The translations under genes were made by a program, and so were the position numbers. Below, piece after piece: positions 1 through 10,091 of a stretch of 25,000 bases of DNA. The notes below the pieces were generated by a model. It was not told the origin of the DNA. It saw nothing but the letters and a program-made list of their open reading frames with translations, and made no database searches. The DNA comes from Cristatella mucedo (Eukaryota; Bryozoa; Phylactolaemata; Cristatellidae). The stretch spans positions 795,001-820,000 of the forward strand of contig WPIO01000114.1 in the NCBI GenBank assembly GCA_009760855.2, read 5' to 3'. The stretch's first letter is position 1; the number at the start of each line of letters is the position of its first letter.

Positions 1-441
1 TTAGTGGCAGCATGCACAGTGTCAGCACGTATAAGCATATAAAGGACAAATCACACGGACCCTCTAAAAGATGTCATGAATAGGCACCATTCTAATTTCT
101 TTTTTAATGTGCTCAAGTCAGGGGATGTCGTGAGGCAAGTCGGAAGTGAGTTTCATGCTTTGGCTGTAGGCAAACGATTAGATTCCGAAAAGTTGGTGGC
201 ACGATGCTTAGCCTTATGGTAGGGGCAGGGGGGGGGGTTGATTCGATACGTAGGCTGGAGCCAAAGAATGAAGGGACCTAAAAGTGATTGACAAAACTTT
301 GAAGTCGGTACGTTGCTTGACTGGGAGCCAGTGCAAGTCGGCAAAAAGTGATGTAATGTGACAACTGCTATGCGTACGACAGTCAAGCCTGAGACTTTCA
401 GAATTGCGCAACTACTGTCAGTGCCTGATTGCCAAATCGAG
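1..441 (-). mobile_element. L2-type retrotransposon family A, partial copy (A1), cut by window edge
   Basis: Reading the minus strand, this stretch matches the C-terminal part of the A-family ORF2 and the start of its 3' UTR. It aligns by eye, with substitutions and small indels, to 9122-9595, 13210-13530 and 19563-20040. The translated minus frames contain the pre-C-terminal block (SLLGPFILWLQPTY) that recurs in the copy at 9197-9586. The sequence enters the window inside the 3' UTR (the GTCAGCAC block at about 20-29), so the tail lies to the left of position 1. The 5' truncation point lies at about 441, where plus-strand family B begins with almost no spacer. Several stops and frameshifts make it non-coding. 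A 10-base G run at 228-237 lies inside it. Confidence 0.85.
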
Positions 442-745
442 CCAGTTTATTACGCAACGATATCTTTTCACCTGCTGCTGACTCTGGCATATCCTTTTCA
501 CCCGTACTGAGCTGCTATTTCCATGCTACTCACTTCGTTGGCTGCGCTCCCGACCAAGCTAAGCTTCTCACTTCCTCTTTGCTCATTGCACGAGTTGAAG
601 TCTGTCGGCAGCCGCGGGCATACTGAAAGGCTTTTAGTGCACTATAGAAAACTCTATTGCGTTAAACCCACAGTCTTCGTGGCTTTGTATAGTTACTGAT
701 ACAGGTACATTAATACATTACACTGATATATGTACTTCTAATAAA
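442..745 (+). mobile_element. L2-type family B, 3' terminal fragment (B1)
   Basis: The plus-strand translation begins LLRNDIFSPAADSG and continues through SPVLSCYFHATHF. This matches the extreme C-terminus of family B as seen in the copies at 15113-15290 (+) and 22410-22590 (-). Downstream, about 630-700 aligns with the B 3' UTR read from the minus strand at 22300-22400. The copy ends near 725-745 in a short degenerate tail (tacattaatacattacac), the counterpart of the (CATTA)n tail of the B copy at 22281. Only the last 60 codons or so of the ORF survive. It abuts the A copy at 1-441 head to head. Confidence 0.8.
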
Positions 746-3570
746 TCCATATTGAGTATTCATAGAACAGCATATCAATTTCAAGATTCTGTCATTCATT
801 CTAATAGCCCCCATTCTCTTGCTGAGATTTGCCAATCCTCATTCACTCTCTGAAGCAGACCTCTTGTCTCACCGTTGCTCCAGCTTGCTACATAAATGTG
901 CTAGTATTATCATTACCGTTATAAGTACTGGTCAGTAGCATTGCTAATGCCAGCGTTCAAACTAGCTGTAATTGTATAAATCTCTTTCTAGGCTCATGCT
1001 GGCAAAGCTTGATAACTGATTTATGGTGAATTGCACAATTTCTGCTTTCGAATACAAATGACCGGTGATTTGCTTGGACAGGGCACTTGCTGTAAGTAAC
1101 AGTCAGGAATTAGGCTCCATTTAAATCTGAAAGTCAGGCGAAGTCGCGATTGATGTGAGACAGTAGTTAAAGACTTTTGGGTAACAGAAACTGAAACATT
1201 CTCTCCAAAGCTTCTAAGGTGTGTCAATGGTAAAGCTTAACGACTAGTGTCCACCGTGTAGCAAGGTCGATCGGAAAGCTGTAGTTCGATCGTACACAGG
1301 TTCCTCTAATAAGCCTCTGGCGAACAGCTGTTAGGTGCATCACCAAGAGGGGCCGGTGAGCAGCTGTGGCCCGCCTGTGATGTGGCATGCATGGACACAG
1401 GCCGGTGACCAGCTAGTGAACAGATGGTGGATTCACCATTAGGCTCTGGCCGGCTCACAGTTGCGGTCATCCTAGATGAATCATCGGGTCGACCAGGGGA
1501 CAGCCGGGGTCGAGGAGAGGAGAGTCGAACGGGAGAAACGGGGCGAACGGAGCTGCGCCTCCTTCGGCTCGGTGCGTCGTGCAATAAACTGTCGGTGTCG
1601 GTCATCGGCTGGCTCTCTGCTGTGCGAACGACTAAAGCCTGACGAAGAACTTGGGCTGGAGTTCCCTTTGAAAATCACTGCGACATTGTGACAGTCGCAA
1701 TCTCTGTGCAGATCGCAGAGCTTCAAGCTGAGGCCCTTCGACCTGAAGCACTTCAGAGGCTGCTGCTGCTGCTGCTGAGGCACTCAGCCCATGTTCAAAA
1801 AAGAGAGATGGAGCACGCGTGATGCAACCCCAGGCCACCTTGAATTATGTCAAGTGCCAAGCATCTTGGCTTCGTCCACCACTGCTTAATGTCATGCACT
1901 CATGGATACTTGCATGGAAGCACTTCAATGTCAGCCCTCAAAAGTTAGCAACAACCGGCAGCGATAAATGGGCCCGGTAAGCAAACTGTAAGCTGTCAGT
2001 GCTGTGAATATTTAACTGGAACTTATCAGGCTGAGACCGATGTGCAACGAACTCTACGGCCAAAGGAAAGACAGTACATACGCCCGAGTTTGCTATTAGA
2101 CAGCCTTAAAGGGCTATTCCGGTTCTCGGGCACTGGTTTTGAGATCGCTGGTGCTTTACTAGCTAGCAAAGGTAGCAGCTGCTCACCAGGTGAGCTTCTG
2201 GTCCACGCGTTCTGGACACATGGTGGATTTTTTTACTGAAAGAAATTCCAGCATCTCTATTTCCTCAATGCAAAAAACGGAAGAACATCACTCCTGTACA
2301 TGGCTGTCAACTATTGCCTAGTTTATCACGCCACTGGGTTGCTGGAATTTCAGAATGACCAGACTGAGATAACAATAAGATAAATACAACTGGTAAACAA
2401 TTTAACCCATTTCTAGGCCATCCTATGAGAAATAAATTTCTTTCTGAGAATCTTTTACTTGCTGGAATGGAAGCTGGTCAACTGGTCACTTATAATAGCC
2501 GCCATTTCACCACGCTCGGTCACCAATGGAACAATTCAAAAGGATTCTGGAAAGGATATCACGAACATTACAGATGAATTTGGAGATGAAGCAAAGCTAA
2601 ACCTAATACAATGTCCTGATGGTGGCACCAAGTTACGGTACATCTGAAAACCTATTTTTGGTTCATGTAAAAATCTACCATTGAGAGCTATGACTTAAGG
2701 CAAATGCATCATCATTGGTGCTTAAAGCGGCTGTTTTAGCTAGCTATACTCAATCAGTGATGCATGGAATGAAATTTTACTTTAGGTGTTCCCTATAGGT
2801 GGTCTTTAATTGTCATGCTGCTTTGGATATAAATTAATATACGACCGTGCTTCCTTCACAGTAAATGTAAATTGCCTAAAAAGATATTAAGTTCTCCGAG
2901 GGCACTGTTTTAAAAGTATTTTTATTACCACTACAAAACTGGACTGTCAGCAAAATCCTGCTCACCGTGATTGAGTCAGAATTTTAAAACACAGTAGACG
3001 GCATCAAGTCACTCGGTTTTTGAAATTCACTTTACCTGCATCTGCCATTGAATGTCGCACACGGCTCTACAAGGTTGTTTAGTCCACAAAATCCGTACAA
3101 ATGTCAGTTAGTCCGTCACTGATGTCACGTTCACACGGAGTCCTTGATGTGACATTATAGTAGCACTACGACGTGCAGCAACGATGAGTGTCGAAACAGA
3201 GGGGAAAGGGGGACAAGTTGTCAACTTGCCTATTTGTCATCAACACATTTATTTTGTTAAAATTGAACGTTAAAGTGTTGGACTTTTGGCGGACTATGAA
3301 ATAAAACGTATTTTTCTTACAGGGCGGCAGTAGCATTCTAGAAGCTTGGGCCCGAAGTGACGCCCTTCTTTTGCAGTTGCCCGAAGTGACGACTGGCGCT
3401 TGGACCGCATCTGCTTGGGCTAGCTGAGTTAGCTGTCAACTGTAAGCCTGTCAGAGGGACGACTATAGAGCAGCAGTCGTGCTACATTTGGAAAGTGATA
3501 AACATGCATAAAAAGACTCAATTAATGATTCTTTAATTGGAGCTAACTGAATGTCTCTGCTGAGCACAGT
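746..3570. other. No recognisable gene; CpG-rich patch and simple repeat inside
   Basis: No open frame here resembles a known protein and none is longer than about 100 codons. About 1300-1640 is distinctly GC- and CpG-rich, in contrast with AT-rich flanks, and contains an AATAAA at about 1583. The stretch 2459-2647 gives a 62-codon plus-strand frame with no recognisable motif. At 3350-3362 and 3379-3391 the 13-mer gcccgaagtgacg occurs twice in direct orientation. A polypyrimidine-AG (tttttcttacag) ends near 3322. I see nothing else that can be named. Confidence 0.5.
1759..1776. repeat. (GCT)6 trinucleotide repeat
   Basis: Six perfect GCT units, read directly from the sequence. The minus frame reads a short polyglutamine run inside an otherwise featureless 100-codon frame (1783-1481), which I do not believe is a gene. 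Confidence 0.95.
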
Positions 3571-3579
3571 GCCAAACCT

Positions 3580-4990
3580 TTCTCCCTGACTAAAAAGACC
3601 ACTAGGCCTCTAGATCACGTCCTAGCAGTTCTCCATGTATGGTGCACAGACTAGCTGCTGGCCAGCTTAACAGGTATTATAGTCCATGAATTAGTTTGAC
3701 TACCTTTCCCGCTGGAAACAGCGTTTGTCAGGCCACTCGTTAAAAAGCCCGAGCTAGATCACGGTCATTTAACTACCTTCTTCCCACTATCGAATCTGCC
3801 GAGTGCAAGAAACTTGCCTAGCACTAGACGGTTGCATCAGTTCATCGGATCTTCCCCACAAGCTCTGATCGGGATTTAGAGCTAACGATTGTACGAACAC
3901 GGTTCTGCTTCGGGTCTACAGTCTGACCGTCTGAATAGCGCCAATCGGGAGAGGGCCTCTTGGCTGGTACTCTAGCATCTATTTAGGCAGGGTTTGACAC
4001 TATTGATCCAGCCAGATCCAGCCGGAGCCTGGCACAGTGCTAAACTGGCTTAGGTTCCTCCTTTATTGTTCATGCCGGAGTGCAGATTTAAATGGCTCTC
4101 GTTCATCCTCGGAGCCCGTAAAATAGCCGTCACCTACAGAATAGGACTTAGGCCCTTGCTTTTCACTAGCTATGCTCTCCCTCTTGCCGATGTCATGACC
4201 ATGACCAATACCATCTTAATAACACCGTTAATAAACACTGGTAATTTGCACAGCACTCTAAAAGAACTCAATCTCTATTTATAAACTTTACAATCACAGA
4301 TGATACTCAAGGAAGTGAGGTCTTGGCTTGTACTGACAGTAACCAAAAGCGAATTCCATGCTTTTGGAGCTTACGAGCACGATGGCAAGCTGCTGAAGTG
4401 TGTCAGAGACATCGAACGGGTAGGCGGGTGTTATAAAATGAAGTGGCATGCAAGCGAGGCTGAGAATTTTTGGATAGGTTCAATGCTTGATCGGGAGACA
4501 TGTCCTACGTATGCCAGCGACTCTTGGTTGTACAAATCCTTCAGCCTTTCTAAGCAGTGCTTCTTTTCTCTCAGACTCAATTCCCTTGCAGTCTGCATCG
4601 ACGACATTCACATTTGGACGGCCAATAACAGCATGAAGCTTAACGATGATTAGACCAACTTACTAGTTAAGGATCAATAGATTGCCAACAAAAATTGAAT
4701 AACTAACCGTTAGCAATTGCTCAGCAGCTAGCATCACGCATGTGACGTCTGGGCATACATAATCTAGGCGAGATATTGTAGTACTTATTTTGTATAACCA
4801 GGTGATAGCATTTCAAAAATTCTCAAGTCGTCCGCCTTCTTTCCGAGATGTAATATCTCTGGACTCAGGGCTTGCTCGGATAAGATTAGGACAGGGAAAC
4901 TAGTTCCCGTGCTTGTGATAATGCATCTAGAATTTTCTGAAAGTATCTTACATTCAAACTATCGGCCTCTGCCTGTATGCTGGTTCGCAC
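3580..4990 (+). mobile_element. Ancient L2-like reverse transcriptase ghost (plus strand), interrupted
   Basis: Reading across frames on the plus strand recovers the RT domain of an L2-type ORF2 in the correct order. Near 3590-3700 is a block like the pre-RT 'LDP..LLP.LT' segment (TTRPLDHV, then LLASLTGII). At 3718-3759 is TAFVRPLVKKPELD, the counterpart of VVRQFLKK in the copy at 19373-24150. At 3878-3919 is RANDCTNTVLLRVY, matching RANHSTESALLRVY there. FDTID, the first catalytic Asp motif, is at about 3993-4007. RPLLFTSYALPLADV is at about 4151-4195. After an insertion it resumes with CIDDIHIWT (about 4593), KSSAFFPRCNISGL (about 4825-4866) and KLVPVLV (about 4896). Frameshifts and stops are frequent, so it is the oldest copy here. 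Blocks were assigned by alignment to the younger copies by eye; the ends are approximate. Confidence 0.75.
4205..4450 (-). mobile_element. Family A 3'-end fragment inserted into the older plus-strand copy (A7)
   Basis: About 4205-4285 carries the family A 3' end in minus orientation. A degenerate AAT-type tail (cttaataacaccgttaataa) is followed by gcacagcactctaaaagaac and tcaatctctatttataaac, which matches 8958-9010. About 4350-4400 (gaattccatgcttttggagc) matches the A C-terminal region at 9270-9290, so much of the 3' UTR is deleted. The fragment separates two parts of the plus-strand RT ghost, one ending near ALPLADV and the other resuming near CIDDIHIW. That makes it the younger insertion. 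The 117-codon frame at 4300-4653 runs across both elements and is not a gene. Confidence 0.6.
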
Positions 4991-5587
4991 TTACATGCGT
5001 GATGACATACATGATGCTAGTGCGTGGTTGCAGGTTTTCTTGCAGCGAATTTACAGAGCCAGGAAAAAAGGCTTAGTTTTCTCAGGGTGCTGCACAAACG
5101 CCCTTATAATAATTTTATAGTTATTACTTGTTTAGAATCGAATAAATGGTGCAGTGGATATAATCTTGCTCTCAGGCAATGCTAATGTAGTGTTTGCAGC
5201 TAGGCACAAAATTTTTAATGACGGCCTATAGCATCTATTTCAGTATTCATGCCGAGATTCAGTTCAAGCTCACAAGTGGGAATATAAAAGCCGGGGTTTT
5301 ACAAACCTACGCTGGCTGTCTAGCAAAAGGTAGTCTCAATATCTCAGCTGGTAGAAAACTGGACAGGTAACTACGAGCTTTTGGGATCGGTCCCACTCGA
5401 AGTAAAAGTATTGTTGGCTCTCGGTATCACCACAGAAGGCCCTTGGCCGCTCTGGATTTCGAAATTACCTGTATGCTGATGTCAGCACTAAAAATGCATC
5501 CCAAACGTTGCCAGACCAAATTCGAGAGGCCTAAAATAAAGTTCGTGATCTATCCTTTTGCTAGGACAAAAGATATCATTTGGCCTA
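4991..5587. other. No recognisable gene
   Basis: AT-rich sequence with no frame of note. The left part may hold further decayed sequence of the plus-strand RT ghost, but I could not align it. Confidence 0.4.
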
Positions 5588-6060
5588 TATTAATAATTAG
5601 AAAAATATAGTGTGTGCATAGCACCCTAAGAGAAATGTACCTCTATTCGGAAGCAAAATAATAGTAAAGTTTATACGTTTGCCTAGCGTTATCAGAGAAA
5701 TTAATCACTTTCTAGGCATCAGTACCAATGAATTGGAGACGTTAACGGTGTTATACTTGCAAGCATTCAACATAAATCAACAATATATTCAGGCCTACCA
5801 GTTAGAATGACCTATGGTTGGTACTGTGAGCTACATCTTGCACTAGTAAGCTGGCAAAGCGCAGAGGGACAGCTTTGATCAGTTCACCGACGCAAAAGGA
5901 CCGAAAGCTGTCTTTGGTAAAATACTGCGGGACCAAAAGTGTCTTTGGCTTAGAATTATTCACTGGAAGGTCATTACAGATCGTGGCCATAGCTGGAAGC
6001 AAGCTCCAGACGCTACATTAGTACGGGCTGAAGGCTCGAGTGCCAAAAGACTTCAATTTT
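5588..6060 (-). mobile_element. Degenerate family A copy: C-terminus, 3' UTR and tail (A9)
   Basis: On the minus strand near 6057-5990 the frame reads KLKSFGTRAFSP and then VWSLLP. This is the 'FG.RAFS..AP..WNSLP' signature near the end of L2-type ORF2, also seen in the A copy at 9197-9586. Downstream, 5660-5720 matches the A 3' end (tttgcctagcgttatcagag, then aattaatcactttctagg). The 3' UTR between them is alignable only in patches. A second, weaker copy of the same 3' end lies just beyond at about 5588-5640 (tgcatagcaccctaagagaa), next to taataatta. The frames are broken. The upstream limit is uncertain and may extend to about 6180. Confidence 0.6.
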
Positions 6061-6329
6061 GTTTGTGTGCGATAATTTTGAGAATAACACCGATCTTAGT
6101 GTTATGTATGCCCATTAACAGTTTTTTAAATGGCATGGCCATTTCGTTGTGTTTAAAGTCCTTTACCCGGTAGATACACGCCTGCAGTTGACTCCCGCTT
6201 ATAAGAATCCCCTCAGACCGGCATGTAGGCATTTTTATATGCGGAGTTTTCCCATATTCGAGGTGAGACTAATATTTCCTAGAGCTTAACAGCCTTCATT
6301 TATTGTCAATTTAGCAACGTAAGACAAAT

Positions 6330-6970
6330 TTATTTTAAAAAGTCTGTAGTTTTCCGCAGGATATGATTTTGGAATGCATTGTTCTCGATCCATTCTGCAA
6401 TTGCATAATACGTGTTGTATTCAGTAAGATTTCGCTCCAAGTAAGGATGAACAGTTTCAAGCGCATTTAGCAGTTCTTTGCGAATTATTCTGTCTACCTA
6501 GAACAACTGTACCTCGTCAAGTTCGTCCGTGTCGAAGTCATCATCCCCATTTCGATGTTTGAGCTTTACTTGCTCGCAAATTTCTGAATCTATTAACGTG
6601 CCATGGCTTGTGACTTCGTTATCGCAGCCTACAGAAGACTAAAAATCTCTTGCATGACTTCTTCTCCTAGGTCAGTAGTCACTGCTGGAGTCGGCAGAAC
6701 ATCTTATTCATTGTCGTCCGAACCGAAAGCTTAGAAACCAGCTTTTCTGAAACAGTTTCGGATCATAACTGGTGGTGCAACCAGCAACAGGGCCTGCTTC
6801 ATTGTCTGCAAGGCAACAAGCATATTAGTTGACTTTTCGAAATCAATAATTGAGCATCCTTATTAGATGGCCCGAAGCATCTGCCGCATCTTTTGCGTTC
6901 TGCAGTGGATTGTCATGGTGCGGAAACACGATAGCAATGCAGCGCTCGACGTTCTGCAAGCAGCTCTAGC
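6330..6970 (-). mobile_element. pogo/Tigger-type DNA transposase remnant, C-terminal part
   Basis: Read on the minus strand, this is the C-terminal third of a Tc1/mariner-superfamily pogo/Tigger transposase. Around 6900 a weak block (LQNVERCIAIVFPHHD) fits the family's 'FLPP..TS.LQP.D.G' region. At 6763-6734 the frame reads IRNCFRKAGF, the highly characteristic C-terminal motif of this family, preceded by VALQTMKQAL. After a stop and one frameshift come an acidic stretch (NGDDDFDTDELDEVQL) and ALETVHPYLERN. The natural end is KTTDFLK plus a stop codon at 6330-6332, like the family's usual 'QTTI.DFF' ending. The helix-turn-helix N-terminus and most of the DDE catalytic core are missing: sequence above about 6970 belongs to family B. 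It has in-frame stops and is dead. Terminal inverted repeats were not identified. Confidence 0.8.
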
Positions 6971-6974
6971 AAAA

Positions 6975-8165
6975 ACGCCCTCTATCAACGACAGGTGAAA
7001 GCGTCAAAGCTTCTTGAGTAGGGGAGACACGTACACAAACCACTGAGATTTGTTAACCAGCCTTGCAGCCACATTCAGAACCAGCTGCAGTGCCCTCAAG
7101 GCTTTTTCGGCCGCCCAGCTAAATGGGATTGCAATGATGAAGCCGGGACAAACCATAGAGCTAATTACATTTTTTCAACCAGCAACCGTAGACATAATCC
7201 CTAATCTTAGATTTGGATAAGACGTGATGGCTAGCTGTGGAGGCAGCCTTCTTAATGAAGCTTTCAAAATTAAGGTAGTTATCAAAGGCAACCCTTAAGT
7301 TCTGAATACATGGTGATGGTCGCACAACAGCTTCGTCTATTAGACGAGAAAAGTCTTGTAACCAAGCCTCACACTTAGGAATTCTTGAGTGTTGCAGTTC
7401 TGTTTTATCGTTGTTAAGTTTACGGAAGTTTGTCTATGACCGACTGTCTGCAAGGCGAGCAATCAGCTCCTCAGTCGCTGCACTAGATTCCGATTCCACA
7501 AACGACGACAAATATAAGTGAGTATCGTCAGCATAACAGTGATAACCAATTCCATAGGCCCAAATTACTTTTTTTCCAGAGGTTCTGCATAACTAGAGAA
7601 CAGCAAAAGACCAAGGGCGGACCGTTGTGGAAATCTGCAGGTGACCGTTCTGGTAAATGAGACTTGACCCTGACAAGACGAAGATTGAACACGATCAGAC
7701 TGACGAGGGTGACTTGAATCGCATCTGTGCCTCGTCTACCAGACTCGTCGTTGCTCTTAATCTTTCAAGTAGGGTATCGTGCTCAACACTGTCAAAATCA
7801 GCCCACAGATCCATCAGGGTTAGGGTAGCGACATTCTCGTCATCATTGCTGTATACGATGTCATCGGTTACACCGAAGAGCAGCTCAGTGGAGTGGTGTC
7901 GCTTAAATCTTGACAGACGTCTTTGAAAATTTCTCATTTTCCTTGCGCGAAACAAGCAACTTATCCAAAATCGTTTTAAGAAGCTATGAGAAAAAATGAA
8001 TACCGAAAGGTAGGCGATAGTTATCTAGGACTTCTGAATATGATCCGGGTTTGTACAGTATCGGTGGAGCGACGGCGGACTTGAAGGACTTGGGTACAAA
8101 CCTATTATTCAAAGAATTATTTAGAATCTCTGTTGTAATTGTAATGCGTTTTTTCTGCCAGTGAA
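6975..8165 (-). mobile_element. L2-type family B copy, RT domain (B2)
   Basis: The minus strand carries the RT domain. Close to the 5' end is a degenerate block like 'VPKSFKSAVAPPILYKPG' (about 8105-8055). LLVSRKENEK follows, and the 86-codon frame at 7955-7695 reads HHSTELLFGVTDD and LMDLWADFDSVEHD, including the first catalytic Asp. YADD is intact at 7535-7524 (CYADDTHLYL). The thumb region aligns with 22840-23560. The copy stops near 6975, just after the 'SPLLKKL' block, so the C-terminus and 3' UTR are absent and the pogo remnant follows directly. It is very similar, inverted, to the B copy at 10092-10615, much more so than to the B copy at 22281-23573. The ORF is broken by several stops. 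The plus-strand frame at 7657-7926 is its shadow. Confidence 0.85.
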
Positions 8166-8934
8166 GGCCAAAGAGGTGAATGACAAACGATCTAAAGGAG
8201 ATGACCTCTTTTTACTAGACTTAATAAGGTTGTAGTCGAGTTCCAGGGGTCAGAGGCTCTTTCCCGCCAAGCCCAGCCATGCTGGGGCCACGCTGCCGCT
8301 CGCTGTACCGCTTACCTAGGGTAAGACAAGTGGCCGTCAGGTTAAGCCTCTTTCTAATATCGCATGCACCGATAACAGCGAAACTAAATAAGTCTGCAGG
8401 GAGGATCCTGTACAAAGTAAACTATAGGGGTGCGAGACCACGCCGCAAGCAAGAGCAAACATGTTAGTTGGTCAGTCGCCTTCCTCAGTCCTGCCGTTGA
8501 ACCGACTCCGTTCTTACAGTGCAAGCGTACGCCATCCAAGATCCGGCTAGCTGAGTAACTGCTTGAATATTCGGAGTCGACGACTTCCGCAGTCTAGAGC
8601 TTCTGACGATAGACGCCAACTCAATGGGGACCACAAACCTGCTACAAGAGGGGGGGGGGGTACTCGGAAAATACATGTCACGACAATGAACGTGCTATCC
8701 AGCTCGGCTTGGGCCTTGGCCCTCGTCGCCTCGTCGCGTAGGGGACCGCATGACGGGAGCACGCCTGCACCCACCGAGGTGTGTAACTCGGCCAGACCGG
8801 GAGCGCCCAACACCACGACTTGGTCAGTCTGTTACCCAAGAGCACCGGTGACTTCACGTCACCACACATCCGGCTATGACCACAGGTTAGACCCCGGCCC
8901 AGCCGTCGACCCCCATCATACAACAGCCGTCCTG
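8166..8934. other. Unrecognised, partly CpG-rich spacer with an 11-base G run
   Basis: This spacer lies between two retrotransposon copies. About 8470-8930 is GC-rich with many CpGs and has overlapping open frames on both strands: a plus frame from 8563 that runs on into the A-family 3' UTR at 9078, and minus frames at 8816-8547 and 8944-8678. None matches a family I know. The plus frame crosses the boundary of a transposon and is therefore not a coherent gene. A perfect run of 11 G lies at 8650-8660. Confidence 0.5.
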
Positions 8935-10089
8935 TTAATAACAATAATGATATTAATGCACTTGATAAAGCACCCTCAAAGAACTCAATCTCTCTCTAGG
9001 CACTTTACATTTCCTGGAAAGGGAAATGTGATTGAATGTCGAGTAAAATCATGCTTGATAAACAAACAAAGTGAATAACATAGTTAGGGGTGCCGTGCAC
9101 AGGGTCAGCATGCAAATAAGGTTAGTGGCAGCATGCACAGTGTCAGCACGCATAAGCACATCAAGGACAAATCACAAGGACCCACTAAATGCTCTCCTAA
9201 ATAGGTGTTTTTAAATTCTTTTTAAATGTGGTCAGGTCCGGATATGTTCTGACGCAGGTCGGGAGGGAGTTCCAGGCTTTGGGAGCATACGAAATAAATG
9301 GACGGTCACCAAAAGATTTGAGGTTTGTATAAGGGATTTGCAGACTGTTGGATTCCGAAAAGCTGGTGGTACGATTGTTGGCCTGATGGGGGAGTATCTG
9401 AGAGATAGGCTGGAGCCAAAGAATGAAGGGACCTAAAAGTGAGCGACAAAACCCTGAAGTATATTCGTTGCTTGACTGGGGGCCAGTGCAGGTCGGCGAG
9501 AAGTGGAGTAATTTGGCAACTGCGACGCTCACGACAGACAAGCCTTGCTGCAGAGTTTTGCACCAGCTGCAATCGCCTGATCGCACAAGCCGGTAGGCCA
9601 GCGAGCAATGAGTTGCAGAAGTCGAGACAGGATGTCACAAATGCACGGACCAACTTAGATGTGGTATCCTTATCTAAACAAGCCCCTTAATTTAGCAATG
9701 TTATGAAGCCGAAAATAGGCAGATTTGACTGTGGAGCTGATATGGTCGTCAAACGAGAGGTCGCTTTGGAATATGAAACCTAGATTTCGAGCTGATTCGA
9801 CAGGAGATGTGCTGGCAGAGCCAATTTTGAGTTTCAACCTTTCCAATTTGTGAATTACACTGGGTTTGCCCATAACTGGTAAGTTAGTTTTATTGTTATT
9901 TAGTTTTAGAAAATCTGCTGCCATCCATGTGCGGATGTCATCAATACATGCAGCAAGTGAGTTGAGAGAATTTGAGGTGCTCGAAGGCTGGAAGGGATCA
10001 AAGCAAAGGTACAACTGGGTGTCATCCGCATAGAAGTGAAACACTAGATTGTGCTTGGCAATCACATCCTCAAGAGTCAGAGTATAAAC
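8935..10089 (-). mobile_element. L2-type family A copy, RT to 3' end (A2)
   Basis: This is a 5'-truncated A copy. Its 3' end is at about 8935 with an AAT-type tail (ttaataacaataatgatatt), followed on the + strand by cacttgataaagcaccctc. The minus frame at 10101-9670 carries the RT active site FHFYADDTQLYLCF (YADD at 10032-10021), then CIDDIRTWMAADFLKLNNNK and ARNLGFIFQSDLSFDDHI. Frame 9653-9306 continues with CLDFCNSLLAGLP and VQNSAARLV. Frame 9586-9197 ends the ORF with FGDRPFISYAPKAWNSLP and FKKNLKTPI. Three frames are needed, so at least two frameshifts are present. The 3' UTR contains a near-duplicate 19-mer at 9096-9114 and 9134-9152. The 5' edge abuts plus-strand family B at about 10090. 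Confidence 0.92.
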
Positions 10090-10091
10090 TA

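Noticed and set aside
1481-1838. Minus-strand frame with a short polyglutamine run
   Set aside because: The glutamines come from the (GCT)6 repeat and nothing else in the frame is protein-like. Overlapping frames on both strands are equally open.
4300-4653. 117-codon plus-strand open frame as a host gene
   Set aside because: Its first half is antisense to an inserted family A fragment and its last part is RT ghost sequence (CIDDIHIWT). It is a chimera of two elements.
7657-7926. 89-codon plus-strand frame
   Set aside because: It is the shadow of the family B RT domain on the minus strand (LMDLWADFDSVEHD).
8563-9078. 171-codon plus-strand open frame
   Set aside because: It starts in GC-rich DNA and ends inside the 3' UTR of the minus-strand family A copy, crossing its tail at 8935. 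It has no recognisable domain.
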